From Siderastrea siderea (taxonomy: Eukaryota; Cnidaria; Anthozoa; Scleractinia; Rhizangiidae), in contig OZ034967.1 of NCBI GenBank assembly GCA_964030785.1, positions 59,523,712 to 59,587,711 of the forward strand: a DNA stretch of 64,000 bases, in the 5' to 3' direction. A program made the translations under genes and the position numbers. Below, one piece after another: positions 1-11,442 of this stretch. Position 1 is the first letter of the stretch. Every line of letters begins with the position of its first letter. Under the pieces are notes generated by a model that ran no database searches, was not told where the DNA came from, and was given only the letters and a program-made list of their open reading frames with translations.

Positions 1-335
1 AAAAAATCTTTAGAAGTAAGTCTTCAGGCCCTCCCCAAAAAGTACATGTTAGCACAGTGCAAGCAAATAGTTGACAATTATAGAGTGTTTTTTATTTTTT
101 TATTTTTCCCTTCAATTACAGTTAGGTGTATGTGGTTCTTAGTTCTCTTGTTTTACTAGGTAGTGTCTAGATGCCCGGCAGCCGGGCGCGGATCTTTCAA
201 GACTAAATGCCCGGCAATCCAAAATTTTCAAGGATTTCGACGGAAAGGCTTATTTACACGTTCTATAAGTATTCGATATTTGAGAAACAACACGACACCT
301 TTTGGTTTGAAACAAGACATGTTTCGGCATATCTA

Positions 336-498
336 CAGTGAGACCTCGATTTAACGAAGTGCCAAGGGACTTCAGTGGGAAATTGGTTCGTTATATCGAG
401 GTTCTTTTCATACATTACACTATTACCGGGCTGAAAAATATCGTTCGTTATACGGAGGACTTCGTTTTATAGAGGTTCGTTAAATTGAGGTTCCATTG
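336..498. mobile_element. MITE, pogo/Tigger-like, 163 bp
   Basis: The ends are imperfect inverted repeats: the left reads CAGTGAGACCTCGATTTAAC and the right, reverse-complemented, reads CAATGGAACCTCAATTTAAC. The element is flanked by TA on both sides, as expected for Tc1/mariner-pogo insertions. It has no coding capacity. The class is inferred from the TIR style and the TA duplication. Confidence 0.7.
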
Positions 499-806
499 TA
501 TAGCATCTTCAGTTTGTTCTGCGAGTTTGTTCCTATTTCAGGTTACCTTATATGGGCCATTATTCTAGCGTCACTCAGAAGCGCATTCGCCACCTCATAA
601 AACGCTGCTGTAGTAACCTTCATATCAAGTTAATATTGTCTTCTTTTAATGAGTCCACAGTTAATTTGAAAACAACGCTTTCGTGAGCCCTGAATCCCCA
701 AAATAAACATGGAAACTCAAAGCAAAACAACATGGCAGCAATATTATGAACTTTTAATTCATTATGAGTTTTTATTTCATTTTGTGGAACAGGTTTTGTC
801 GATTTA

Positions 807-953
807 GGGGCCGATTGCATGGCGAATTGCAGCCCGGGTTGAAATTTCGGACCGCCCACCGGGCGGAGTTACATGAGGTTTGACCGGACTGAAATTCATC
901 CTTGGCTGAGACTCTCTTCATACCTGGCTGAAATTTGTCATGTATTCGACTCC
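807..953. mobile_element. Short copy of the GGCCGATTACATGG MITE family
   Basis: The left end (GGGGCCGATTGCATGGCGAA) and the degenerate right end (CTGAAATTTGTCATGTATTC) are inverted and match the ends of the larger copy at 32726-33097. The interior shares the phrase GAAATTTCGGACCGCCCACC with that copy. It is non-coding. Confidence 0.55.
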
Positions 954-1795
954 TTAGCCCGTGAACAGACAGCGTAAATATTTTGCAGGAATTTTGTTTC
1001 GTTCGCGGAAATAGGGATTATGGTTTCTGCCCAGTTCGCCTAAAGAATCACAGGCGGCCTGTTTGGCACACAAGAAACACGTGCAAATTGTAGGAAATAT
1101 TAAAATTTCATTTCACCATCTTAATTTATTTTTATCACCATATTGTTGCGCTGCGATGCGTGGCAGCACGCGCGTGTGCCAAACATGCCGCTTGGGACTC
1201 GCGAGTTCAAATTTGCATCGAAAACTGCATTCCTGAAATGCCTTTGAGTAGGCAACTTGTGCAGATACGAAAGTTTGTGCTGGATTTTAGGGGTCAGTTC
1301 GCGGACTCAAATGAGTCAAAATCAGGCCAAATCAAATTACAAAGACTGTTCTTTCGGAAACCGGGATTCTTTTGTCAAAGGCACAAGGTTAAGTGTATTA
1401 ATTTTGGCGAAATCCCAAGCCGGTCGGAAATTTGAGGTTCTTGAAGCTGCATGCCTTGTGAGCATACAGCTATTTCAATTAAGGTTGTCGGATCCGACTC
1501 AAGCTTACGCGACAAGACCGAAGGGTAGTGTGGGTAGTTGCAAATCAGACTTAGTTTAACGGTTGTCAGAAGCTGGTCGGGAACTTTGAATCTCTTAGTA
1601 CAAGTAATAAATTGGCACTATCCGATTATTGTCAGCGGCAATCCTGATTTGGCTTTCCATTTTCAGTTGTTAGTTCTTGCCTTGAAGTGCAAAAATTCAC
1701 GTTCCATATTTTTCATGATGCTGTTTTTCCTACTTCTAATTTACATACCATCACTAAGCCGCGGTATTGCAGAATATACAGTTTAGATTAACATC
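954..1795. other. Intergenic, no gene recognised
   Basis: Short open frames are present, but none has a recognisable domain, a splice partner or a coding-like composition. No RNA gene was seen. Confidence 0.5.
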
Positions 1796-2395
1796 AATTT
1801 ACAGTGTATATTGTGTATAGCGTCTATTCTCGAAATACAGTGAGATAGTACTTTGTATACACTTTTGACAGTGGACGTCTAAAGTGCATAATTATACATT
1901 TTATACACAATATACAGAATAGACACCGAGATGTTGTGTCAAGTTCGGGAATAGACGCTTTATACACTTTTGACTTGAATGTATATTAGACGTCTAAAGT
2001 GTATTCCGGCGTCTATTCTGTATATTGTGTATAAAGTGTATAATTGTACACTTTAGGTGTCTAATATACGTCTAAAGTCAAAAGTCTATAAAGTGTCTAT
2101 TCCCGAACTGACCCAACATCTCGATGTCTATTCTGTATATTGTGTATAAAGTGTATATTTATAAACTTAAGACGTACTCTAATATACGTCTAAAGTCAAA
2201 ACTGTATAAAGTGTCTATTCCCGAACTTGACTCAACATCTCGGTGTCTATTCTGTATATTGTGTATAAAGTGTATATTTATACGCTTTATACACCATATA
2301 TACGCTTCAAGAGTCAAAAGTGTATAAAATGTCTATTCCCAAACTTGACTCAACATCTCGGTGTCGACTCAGTCTATAAGGTGTATAATTTTATT
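1796..2395 (-). repeat. Left array of the 113-119 bp repeat (inverted orientation)
   Basis: The core CAACATCTCGGTGTCTATTC recurs about every 118 bp near 2113, 2232 and 2350. It is the reverse complement of the core in the right array. The outermost part, around 1921-1955, is in the opposite (direct) orientation, so the array itself turns round near 2000. Units contain near-palindromes such as AGTGTATA...TATACACT. Confidence 0.85.
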
Positions 2396-2445
2396 AGTGG
2401 ATGACTTAATGCATAAGACATATGCATTGAGAAAGATACGGTGAT

Positions 2446-4219
2446 TTATTTGAATTTTAATTTCCTTTTTTGATTACATGACTCTTTGGCTTTTAAATCC
2501 TTCTCCAAATCACAATTAAAGCATTCATTAACAAACCAGAAGAGTACATTTCGCTCAAATTGTGTCAATTGTAAGGCGGAAACCTTGTTCGCAAGATTCG
2601 GTATTGTCACCTCTAATTATTTCAAATTGTGGTAATGATGGATGACATTTGCAGTTTGGATTATCGGGTGGCATACAGGTTTCTTCTGTGTGTTTTGAAA
2701 CGTGAAAAATATCAACCAAAAACTTGACATTGTTTAACAAAACCTTGGCCCCGGCGCTACCATTAGAGGCTTGATTAATCAAGAATGGGACAAGGCCACA
2801 AGCCCTGTCATACCCTACAAATTTAACTCTTTTAAAGTCATCAGTGTTGTCACAAAACGTTTTCAGTAAGAACAAGAATACTTGTGTCAGTGATTCACAG
2901 GTAAACGTTTCCTCATATTGACTACAATCCCACATGGCCGAATTAAAGCCAACGTGCCTGCCGTAGTCTCATAAAAAAGCGATATTTTTTCTGATTTCTT
3001 ACAACCGCGAGAATTTCTGGGTTCTTCTGGTTGGACGTTAGCTTCTTTCGAGGCTGACTGGAACTCTGGAGGAACATCAGTCGTCTCAACATCAGCACTT
3101 GTCTCGTGATCCAAATGCAGGTGACAAAATTGGATGGTTTTTGGTTTTTTCCTCCTGTTATGGGTGAGTTTGGGCAGCACTTGTAGATCTCCGGTAGATC
3201 TCCGCGAAGCTTTACTTTTTGCTTTGGTAAAGCACACTTTGATCTTTTTAGATACTCGTTGCCATCAACAGTGACATACCCCTCACTGCAACCTGGCGTC
3301 TTGCATGAATGTCTAACCCATTTGTGAGGTGAAGAGCAAATGTCTTCCCACATAATTTGACATAACTGTTCAACTTTGATGTGCTTGCTGCTTTCATCGT
3401 ATTGAACAATGATTCCCGTTCTGTTCAGTTTTCCATGGTTTTGGAAATAGTTTACCCACAAAAACCATGCATCACTTACACGATCTTCATTCAACTACCA
3501 ATTTCCATGTTTTTTTTCCTGGCAAATTCTTCTAGCTGCGCTAATCTAACCTTGTCGCTGGCTTCAAAATTAAGATTATAGACTTAAGCTCGCGACTGTA
3601 ACGTTGCTCCATCTACCCAGATATTGTTTGAAAAGTCTTTCAAAAGCTGCTTATCAAATACCTTTTGGCTTGTTACTTCAAAATAACGCTCTCTTTCAAT
3701 GTTGGGATCATAGTAGAACCGCACGCCGTCAACTACTCTAAAGCTTGGGTAAAACTGTGTCTTACAACTGTAGCATTGCCCGTGAAATAAGGCACCCATA
3801 TTCGTCCCATTTACGGTATACAGTAGTGGAAAGGAAGGTCTGCTGTCCATTTTGATTTTCCTGTCGCAGCATTGAACGATTGGCGGTAGCAATATCACTA
3901 GCTTGATTGCACTCTTTCCTGCACTCGATCGATAAAAACTGTGAGTCAAATCTCTCTGAAATATCTTGGAGTAGTTATTTGTTATTAATTTATCAAGAGT
4001 TCGACAATCGTCAATTTTCGTCAAGTTTAAATGCTTCACCGAGGTAAAGTTTTGTTGTCCATTGCAGGAGAATGAAATTGTGGGACCTGCTTGAGATAGC
4101 TTCTCCCGGGCTCGAACAAATTCCGCTACAAACTCCCACCGATTAGGAGTGCCGTCTGGAAAATGGTTTCTTGCAAAGAGGAAAGCGTTAGCTTCCTCGT
4201 AACTGACAAAGATCGTCAT
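2446..4219 (-). pseudogene. KDZ-type DDE transposase, broken
   Basis: Reading on the minus strand from 4219, the N-terminal block (211 codons, MTIFVSYEEANAF...) ends at a TAA near 3584. Coding similarity continues through [13 protein letters not shown] (about 3494), a cysteine/histidine cluster (CCPNSP...FCHLHLD), and RPCGI near 2920. It then passes [18 protein letters not shown], a CxC-type cluster ([11 protein letters not shown]) and NTESCEQGF near 2590, with a tail ending at about 2446. These blocks, in this order, are typical of KDZ (Kyakuja-Dileera-Zisupton) transposases, whose catalytic acidic residues lie in YDxAC, DxFH and TExxEQ-like blocks. Continuity needs an in-frame stop to be ignored and frameshifts near 3500, 3125, 2915 and 2570, so it is a dead copy. 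The family call rests on recalled motifs. Confidence 0.75.
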
Positions 4220-4401
4220 TTAAGAAAAAAAAGATAAACGTTTTTTGATACATACGAAAAGCGACCGAATTTTTCTTCTGCTAGTTTCAAGCAAACCGTT
4301 TTCCTTTCCACTTGCGAAGCGGTAATTTTTTGACAAAGGGGTGCACCGCTTCATTTTGATTCATTCACCGTGGGAAAACTTGAGTCGTGAATTCATTTAA
4401 G

Positions 4402-4438
<37 letters not shown>
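4402..4438. repeat. (TCAA)n microsatellite
   Basis: About nine tandem TCAA units lie just upstream of the transposase remnant. Confidence 0.95.
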
Positions 4439-4441
<3 letters not shown>

Positions 4442-5252
4442 CTTTATTTACCCTCGAATAATAAAAAGCTTTTTATAATAAAAAGCTTCCCCCCAAAAGT
4501 GTTTATTACCCACGGTAACTTACCTTTGTCGGCTAAAAAAGGGCTCTTTTAAAGATCAGTTTCTCCCTTAAGGTATTTATTTTCCCACGGTAAAAAATTC
4601 TTTTAATTTGTTTCTTGGCTAAATTATTGGCCCCCAGTATGCCGGGATTGTGCGAACCGCATTTGGGCTCCTTTGTGTTTACCACCAGTCTCAAACGGTC
4701 TATCTTTCGCCGCTCTTTATATGTGAAGTGACCGCTCGTCCGCTAACTGACATATATCAACGTCAGTACTGCCTTTACGCACTAGCATTTCAAACCTGGT
4801 ACGTCGTAATCTCCTCGTCAGGCGTGATGGCCTGATGCAAATAGTTGTGTTTCATTGTTTAGCGGAATTTTAAAATATTTTATTAAATAAAGCTTTTTTA
4901 ATGAACAATTAGGGAAATGAAAGTTCGAGAGAAGCTGAATTTATTGTCAGTTATAGCTCATTGTTTGTGAAATAAAGGCTATCATTTCGATTTAAAACTC
5001 GTTCTAATAACTCTTCTTGTGCCAGGTGCGACAAAACAACCGAGGCAATTCTCATCTGAGGAAAGCAAGAAGACAGAATATCAATGAAATATGTGCATCC
5101 TCGTTCTTTGAAATGCAGACCCCATCAAGGCCAACTAATTAAAATGGAAAATTCACTCAAATAATTGGGTAAACATTGAAACATACAATGTTGATATACC
5201 TCGTTCTTTAAAGCTTTCAATCTTTATACGCGCGTATTATTATACATAATTT

Positions 5253-6480
5253 AACAGAACAGATGTTGAGTCGAGTTACGATCGAGAATAGACAGTTTAT
5301 ACCCTTTTGACTTTAGATGTCTATTAGACGTCTAAAGTGTATAAATATACACTTTATACATAATATACAGAATAGACACCGAGATGTTGAGTCAAGTTCG
5401 GGAATAGACACCTTATACACTATTGACTTTAGACGTATATTAGACGTCTAAAGTGTGTAAATGTTCACTTTATACACAATATACAGAATAGACACCGAGA
5501 TGTTGAGTCAAGTTCGGGAATAGACACTTTATTACACTTTTGACTTTAGGCGTATATTAGACGTCTACAGTGTATAAATATACACTTTATACACAATATA
5601 CAGAATAGATACCGAGATGTTGAGTCAAGTTCGGGAATAGACACTTTATACACTTTTGACTTTAGACGTATATTAGACGTCTAAAGTGTATAAATATACA
5701 CTTTATACACAATATACAGAATAGACACCGAGATGTTGAGTCAAGTTCGGGAATAGACACTTTATACAGTTTTGACTTTAGACGTATATTAGACGTAAGT
5801 GTATAAATATACACTTTATACACAATATACAGAATAGACACCGAGATGTTGAGTCAAGTTCGGGAATAGACACTTTATACACTTTTGACTTTAGACGTAT
5901 ATTAGACGTAAGTGTATAAATATACACTTTATACACAATATACAGAATAGACACCGAGATGTTGAGTCAAGTTCGGGAATAGACACTTTATACACTTTTG
6001 ACTTTAGACGTATATTAGACGTAAGTGTATAAATATACACTTTATACACAATATACAGAGTAGACACTGAGATGTTGAGTCAAGTTCGGGAATAGACACT
6101 TTATACACTTTGACTTTAGACGTATATTAGACGTCTAAAGTGTATAAATATACTCTTTTTACACAATATACAGAATAGACACTGAGATGCTGAGCCAAGT
6201 TCGGGAATAGACATTTTATACACTTTTGACGTTAGACGTATATTAGACGTCTAAAGTGTATAAATATACACTTTTTACACAATACACCGCATAGACACCG
6301 AGATGTTGAGTTACGTTCGGGAATAGACACTTTATACACTTTTGACTTTAGACGTATATTAGACATGAAAATAGAAAAATTTAGTTCTGTGGGAATATAC
6401 AGAATTTACACTTCATGTATAAAGTGTATAAATAGACAGTAATAGACGTATATCGTTGTATAAATATACACTTTATATCT
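5253..6480 (+). repeat. Right array of the 113-119 bp repeat (direct orientation)
   Basis: The core GAGATGTTGAGTCAAGTTCG, with small changes, starts at 5381, 5497, 5614, 5730, 5843, 5956, 6069, 6184 and 6300. That is nine units with periods of 113-117 bp, plus a degenerate first unit near 5260 and a decayed tail to 6480. Units 5-7, spaced exactly 113 bp, share a small deletion (GACGTAAGTG), which indicates local unit duplication. Confidence 0.95.
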
Positions 6481-8239
6481 CAAAGGTAAAAAATGTCTAT
6501 TCTCCAATACCGGGCCTCACTCTGATTTTGGTGAACTTAGGCATAAAATCCCATATTACCCTGCGGTCTTGTCGTGTGGGCTTAAACTTTCATCTGACAA
6601 CGTTAATTGAAATAGCTGTATATACATCTATAGAGTAGGCCAAACTTCAAGTTTCTAAAACCGCCTCCCGGAGCTTTAAATCGACAAACCAAGCACATAA
6701 TAACATACATTAACACAGTGTTCATGTTTCTAAGCGCTTTTATTTGACTTTCATCCGTTCAAAAAGACAAAATTATCGTATTCACAAAATCCTTTGTGCA
6801 CAACCGAAGCAGCCATTAATATTCAGCTAGCACAGGTCCACAACACAAACAGAGGATGGTAAGCCTGTGGAAGAATGTTACATTTTGCATATTTTTTTCT
6901 TTCACCATTTTGTTTTAAAAAGGAGTGTACATTTCACAGGTTTAGAACGCTCTTCCTAAAAGCCCCTCCCCCCTCCTCTTATCCCTTCCATGATCGCGCC
7001 ACACCAACCGCAAAGACAAGCCCCCCTACATTTCATATAAACCGACTTCACAAGCATTTATGAATAAACTCAAAAAAGTACTTGAAAAGAAGTTACTAGA
7101 ACATGCTATACTCATACCGTTGTTGAAAATTGCAATCTAATTTTGTCAACTTTGTTTACGTGATTTAACTGTAGTGGCATTTCCGTGCAGGAAAATTCTA
7201 GCTGAGTTTAGTGGTCAAGTTGTTTCAGTTGTTGTTAATTTTATCAACGAACCAGAGAAAGGTTTACCGAGGCAGAGAAAGATTTATCACGGATGCATCT
7301 GGGAAGCAATAAATTCTTGTCTAATTTCTAGAAAACAAGAAATGTCATTCTTACTGAAGGTGTACTTTTCAATCAATCACTGTATAAAGAAAATAATTTC
7401 TAGAAAACTTTTTTTTACCCATGTTAGCTATTGAAAAGTTCTTCTGTGATCAGAGGCATGCACTGAGGATAAGGCATCAAGTATGCGAATTAAAAAACCC
7501 CGAAAAGGCGCTTTTCATTGACTTTGATATGTCAAGCAAATGAGCGCTCAAACCTCACGGGAAAACTAGAAAACGGACATTGTCGGAGTCACTTACTATT
7601 TTTCGCAAATAATTGGTCTCTATTTTCCCCATAGTTATTTCAAAGTTTACTACTGTTCACGGTTTTCCAACCATTCCACCTGAAGACAACAATACGTATG
7701 CGTAAAATGTGAACATTCTGCAGTATCACCGGCTGGAGTCGTGATACTGCCTCGAAATAGAACTTTCTGGAACTTCATTAGCCTTATATTAGTGACAAAC
7801 AAGATGCGATACAAAAAATACATCCTTTCATTTTGGGGGAATCGGTTTCAGTGTTGAATAGAAAGTTATCAATTTTTTTCTTTTCTTTTTTTCATGTAAA
7901 CAGCAATTCTGTCAGTTCGAAGATCAATTTTCAGTCTTGTTGGCTCGACAAACGAGCTAACGCGGTGTATGCCAATTTATGATCATAAATAGTTTCTCCG
8001 TTCGCAAAAATCAGTCAACTTAAATCAGGTGTACAGCAGATATTTCATTAACATTTCTAAGCTGTTCGGAGCTCATTATGTTACAGAATAATGCATGATA
8101 CAAACTGCCAAAAAAACTGAACAAAAAGGAAAAGAAAAAATAGTGCAATTTACTGGCAAGGACCAAAATCTTTTCATAACTGAAAAGTGGCCTTGAGAAA
8201 TACAAAAACAGAACTCTACAAACACAAATGGCTTGAGCA
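6481..8239. other. Intergenic, no gene recognised
   Basis: AT-rich sequence with only short open frames of no recognisable content. The part nearest 8240 probably includes downstream sequence of the BAG-domain gene. Confidence 0.5.
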
Positions 8240-8245
8240 TTTATT
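8240..8245 (-). terminator. Candidate polyadenylation signal of the BAG gene
   Basis: AATAAA on the minus strand, about 300 bp downstream of the BAG-domain stop codon. It is the first canonical hexamer I noticed in that direction. Not proven. Confidence 0.4.
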
Positions 8246-8540
8246 TTGCAATCCTCGGCAACTAAAGGCACCAATAGAAATTTCTAGACCAACACAGGAA
8301 GATTTTAGTTGTACTTGACCCAGAGACTAATGAAGAGTCGGTGGAAATAAATCTAATTACGGGGGCTTTTCTTGTTACCAAAACACATACATGCGTCTAG
8401 TTAAGGATATCAAATCCATTTGCACAAAATCAGCCAATGGGATCTCGGTAGGAAATCAAATGAAACTAAATACGCTGAGAAAAATTTACGCCCGTTGTGA
8501 TCGACTTAAATCTCGTTGTGTCGGTGATATTCTAGAGAAT

Positions 8541-9779
8541 TCAGCTTTGTCTTACTCCCTTTTCATTTTCATCAGCGTCACTGGAAGTAATTTTTCTTTC
8601 CAATCTTGTCAGTGTTCGTTGTAACAGCTGAACTCCCTTTTTCCTTGCTAGTCGAATGTTTTCGTCTCGATTGGTCTCAATAGCATCCAATTCGATTAAA
8701 CAACATGTAAGAACTTCTTCCAGGATTAAATATTCCTTGGTTTTGTTTTTGTCACTGAACGCATCTACTTCCTTCTCCAGCTCATTAGCTTTGTTGAGTA
8801 TGCTTTGAATTTTTAACAGTTTTTTCCTGTTTTCATCATTTTTTACTTCCGTCTGCTGTGGTTGCAACAATGGACTTTGACTGGGGTTCGGCTTGGCTGC
8901 ATCAGTTAGTCGACCTTGGTCTGTATTGGCTTCCTCGTGGTTTAAATGCCTGTCAGTCTCTATACTGTTTTCCTTTGGGTCCTCCAACACGCAATCTTCG
9001 TCTTTTTCATAACCCTTACTACTTCCATCCAAACCATCATCAACTATTTCCTGATCCTTCTCGGTTTTAATTTGCACGCTATCAGCTTTTAAATCTGGCT
9101 TGATAGCTCCTTCATCATGAATAACGCAATCTCCCTGAAGCACGCTTTCGCTGAAATTATTCCCTTCTTTTCTATTCCCATCATCTCTGTCATCAAATTC
9201 AACCTTGATGGGTATGATAAAGGAAGTTTCATTTCTATGAAAGCCATCAGAGTTTCTTCTGGTCTGTTTCGGGGCCAAATGACTTTCCCCCAGGCTTTCA
9301 GCACTGTATGTGTTTCTTCTCCCCAGTTTTACCGGGTGACTTGGACCCGAAGTGTAGTGATCTTCAAACACTCTCACCAAGTCTTCAACGAAAGGATTTT
9401 CCGTGAAGAAATGCCTCCTTTCTTCCTTTTCTTCACGTACGTGTAACTTACTGGGTATACCTTCCTTGAAATTCTGCCCATTTGGATGATCTGGCAAGCC
9501 CGTTTTCCAGAATTCAGTAAACTCTTTATTTTCATCTCTGTTCTGGACATTTAAACATTCGATCGGCAGTTCACCTGTGTTTTGAACATTTTCGGCCGTC
9601 GAAGTTTCCTCATCACCATCCTTGCTCGAATTTGAAGTTTCCGCCACCAATTCAATTCTCTGTCCGCAGGGCAAACTCGACGATTGAGTTAAAATGCGGG
9701 GTTTTCCCTGATTCTCGCATGTTGCTCGTACTCTAAACTCTGGGTGAACACTTATTGGGATTTCTCTGCTCAGGGACAT
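8541..9779 (-). CDS. BAG-domain co-chaperone, BAG3/BAG4-like, with two IPI motifs
   Basis: Single-exon gene of 412 codons. Residues 319-396 form a BAG domain (LLKIQSILNKANELEKEVDAF..., LILEEVLTCCLIELD, LARKKGVQLLQRTL), the three-helix module that binds the HSP70 ATPase domain and promotes nucleotide release. The rest is acidic and low-complexity. Two IPI tripeptides, at residues 7-9 (SREIPISVHPE) and 189-191 (SFIIPIKVEF), resemble the paired IPV motifs by which BAG3 holds small heat-shock proteins. RRNTYS (154-159) and RRNSDG (174-179) look like basophilic kinase or 14-3-3 type sites. No WW domain is visible, unlike vertebrate BAG3. The gene points away from the DNAJB gene across a shared upstream region with HSE-like sites. 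The BAG domain is clear. Orthology to BAG3 rather than BAG4/starvin is inference. Confidence 0.85.
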   Translation of the reverse strand: MSLSREIPISVHPEFRVRATCENQGKPRILTQSSSLPCGQRIELVAETSNSSKDGDEETSTAENVQNTGELPIECLNVQNRDENKEFTEFWKTGLPDHPNGQNFKEGIPSKLHVREEKEERRHFFTENPFVEDLVRVFEDHYTSGPSHPVKLGRRNTYSAESLGESHLAPKQTRRNSDGFHRNETSFIIPIKVEFDDRDDGNRKEGNNFSESVLQGDCVIHDEGAIKPDLKADSVQIKTEKDQEIVDDGLDGSSKGYEKDEDCVLEDPKENSIETDRHLNHEEANTDQGRLTDAAKPNPSQSPLLQPQQTEVKNDENRKKLLKIQSILNKANELEKEVDAFSDKNKTKEYLILEEVLTCCLIELDAIETNRDENIRLARKKGVQLLQRTLTRLERKITSSDADENEKGVRQS

Positions 9780-10096
9780 CTTTTCTCTTTAGTCTACGTC
9801 AGGGACGTTAATATAGGTAAAAGGTTCTTTAGATTATGCGATTACTTTTCTTCAAACGAATGGAATGTAGCTAAAAGCTTAGATAAACATTTCTGAGATA
9901 TTGGCACGATGTGGGCGCGTTTAATTTTGATGAACGCCTGTAGTTACGCAGACGTAAGAGACAAGCTCCTTGTGATGCATGCAGTACTAATAAGTATTGG
10001 TTTGATATAAGGAAAGCAAGGAATCCTAACAAAAGGAAATGACTTTCTATTGTCAAGTTTTGAGTTAAGTTAGAAATCAAATTCCATTTTTGTCAT

Positions 10097-10104
10097 TTCT
10101 CGAA
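10097..10104. promoter_or_regulatory. HSE-like site, two units (TTCtcGAA)
   Basis: TTCtcGAA followed by ctCGC: two perfect inverted units about 320 bp upstream of the BAG-gene start. Weak on its own. Confidence 0.35.
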
Positions 10105-10291
10105 CTCGCTCGCGAGTGCCGCGTCCACACGTGAGTGCTTTCAGTGTTTCAAACGGAGGTTGTAATTCAAGCAATTTGATTAATACTTATTCGTGTCGCC
10201 CTTTCGCGGTTTCTAAGGTGGTAATTTCTGCAGTGGAAAATCTAGAATAGCACAATTTCTGCTATTATAGCTTCATCAACGGACAAAATTG

Positions 10292-10304
10292 TTCTCGAAC
10301 TTTC
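10292..10304. promoter_or_regulatory. Heat shock element, three perfect units
   Basis: TTCtcGAActTTC matches the canonical HSF1 consensus of three alternating nGAAn units exactly, and the next block (gtTCC) is a near fourth unit. It lies 513 bp upstream of the BAG-gene ATG and about 1.14 kb upstream of the DNAJB ATG. Confidence 0.6.
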
Positions 10305-10605
10305 GTTCCTTTTCATGATGAAATTAAATATGCTATTTGGATATTGTCCAGTGGTTGTCCACATTGTCACTGGAGTTGATTATGCATATTGTTCCTTGTT
10401 TTGATTTCTATTGAGCTTGGAGAGCCACTTTTTTTACTGTAAACAATATTGTTCTCAAGAAATTTAAGAGATTTATTGGAAAAGATTGATATACTCGATC
10501 AATAATAAATTTCTCAATAATTAAGGTGTTACTAGTTTTAAAGGGAGATCGTTTTGAGTTGGCTCATTCTGTTATTCGGTATGTTTTTGTTGTGGTTCTA
10601 GAAAT

Positions 10606-10613
10606 CCTTAATT
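10606..10613. promoter_or_regulatory. HSE-like site, two units (TTCtaGAA)
   Basis: TTCtaGAA gives two perfect inverted units in the divergent intergenic region. Weak alone; noted because of the cluster. Confidence 0.3.
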
Positions 10614-11239
10614 CGTAATGAAGTTATATTTGGATATTTACGCAGGTACGTTTATCTTTTTTAATGCTAGGGCAAACATCGAACTATGTCATAACTAAGA
10701 GAAATATCGCCTCCCCTTCTTAATCTTATCGTTTTCGTTTTCAAATTTTTAGATAACAAAGGGAACATTTTTCTTCCTGTTACCGTATTATGAAAAAAAG
10801 GTAAGCTAAATGCGCCTACGATAATGTTTTATACGGTCCAAAAATCAGAAGAGATCGTAGTGCGGTCACGAACCTTTTATGTACTCACAAGTAGGAACTT
10901 AACAATCACCATCCCCTTCTCCTCCTCCTCCCCTCCCCCTTTTGTTATTAGCAACCTTCTACCTACGCCTCCCCTGTACGTGCGGCCTCTCTAAGACTTC
11001 TTTTTTCATGAAACGAGGGCTATTTCCCTAACTTGCGTAATAGATGTCTTCTATTTTCTTCCTGTATCAGAAAAAAGGCCCTTTCCTAAAGCAGGAAGGG
11101 AATAAAACGAGGAATTGCTTCTTGTTCAAGTAAATAGTTCCTCACTGGATCCCCCAGCGTTAACTATTGAACAAAGAGTCGCGATAGCCTGGCTACTTAT
11201 CTCCCCAGTCTTCCTGTCGGCGCGACTCAAGATGGTGGA

Positions 11240-11257
11240 CTCTCGAACTTTCTAGAC
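11240..11257. promoter_or_regulatory. HSE-like site near the DNAJB start
   Basis: CTCtcGAActTTCtaGAC has four consecutive units, the middle two perfect and the outer two with one mismatch each. It lies about 190 bp upstream of the DNAJB ATG, a typical place for an HSE in an HSP40 gene. Confidence 0.5.
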
Positions 11258-11315
11258 GTTTGCCTCGAATTTTCAATGATTCGCGTCATATTATTCACTG
11301 ACTTGCTGCAGGAAA

Positions 11316-11323
11316 TTCAGGAA
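11316..11323. promoter_or_regulatory. HSE-like site, two units (TTCagGAA)
   Basis: Two perfect inverted units 120 bp upstream of the DNAJB ATG. Weak on its own. Confidence 0.3.
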
Positions 11324-11442
11324 ATGGTTTTCGAGCAGCATATGTGCACTTAGGCATGTGTTACAAGTAAAACACGTTACAGCCGATTCACGGAAAAAAC
11401 AAACCGTACGCTTTCAACCACGCAGGCAGTTACAACAAAACA

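Larger units (their letters stand above)
1796..6480. mobile_element. Candidate KDZ (Zisupton/Kyakuja-like) transposon with tandem-repeat termini
   Basis: A decayed KDZ-type transposase (2446-4219, minus) is bracketed by two arrays of the same 113-119 bp repeat. The left array (1796-2395) is mainly inverted relative to the right array (5253-6480), so the arrays could act as very long inverted ends. This arrangement is seen directly; that the arrays belong to the transposon is inference. The exact ends and a target duplication could not be fixed because both array borders are degenerate. Confidence 0.4.
9780..11442. promoter_or_regulatory. Divergent promoter region between the BAG-domain and DNAJB genes
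   Basis: This 1.66 kb gap separates two head-to-head HSP70 co-chaperone genes. It contains one perfect three-unit heat-shock element and four weaker HSE-like sites (listed separately), plus a CACGTG E-box near 10130. No TATA box was obvious upstream of either start codon. Use as a shared promoter is inference from the arrangement. Confidence 0.55.

Noticed and set aside
2124..2327. 67-codon plus-strand frame
   Set aside because: Translation of the 113-119 bp repeat array.
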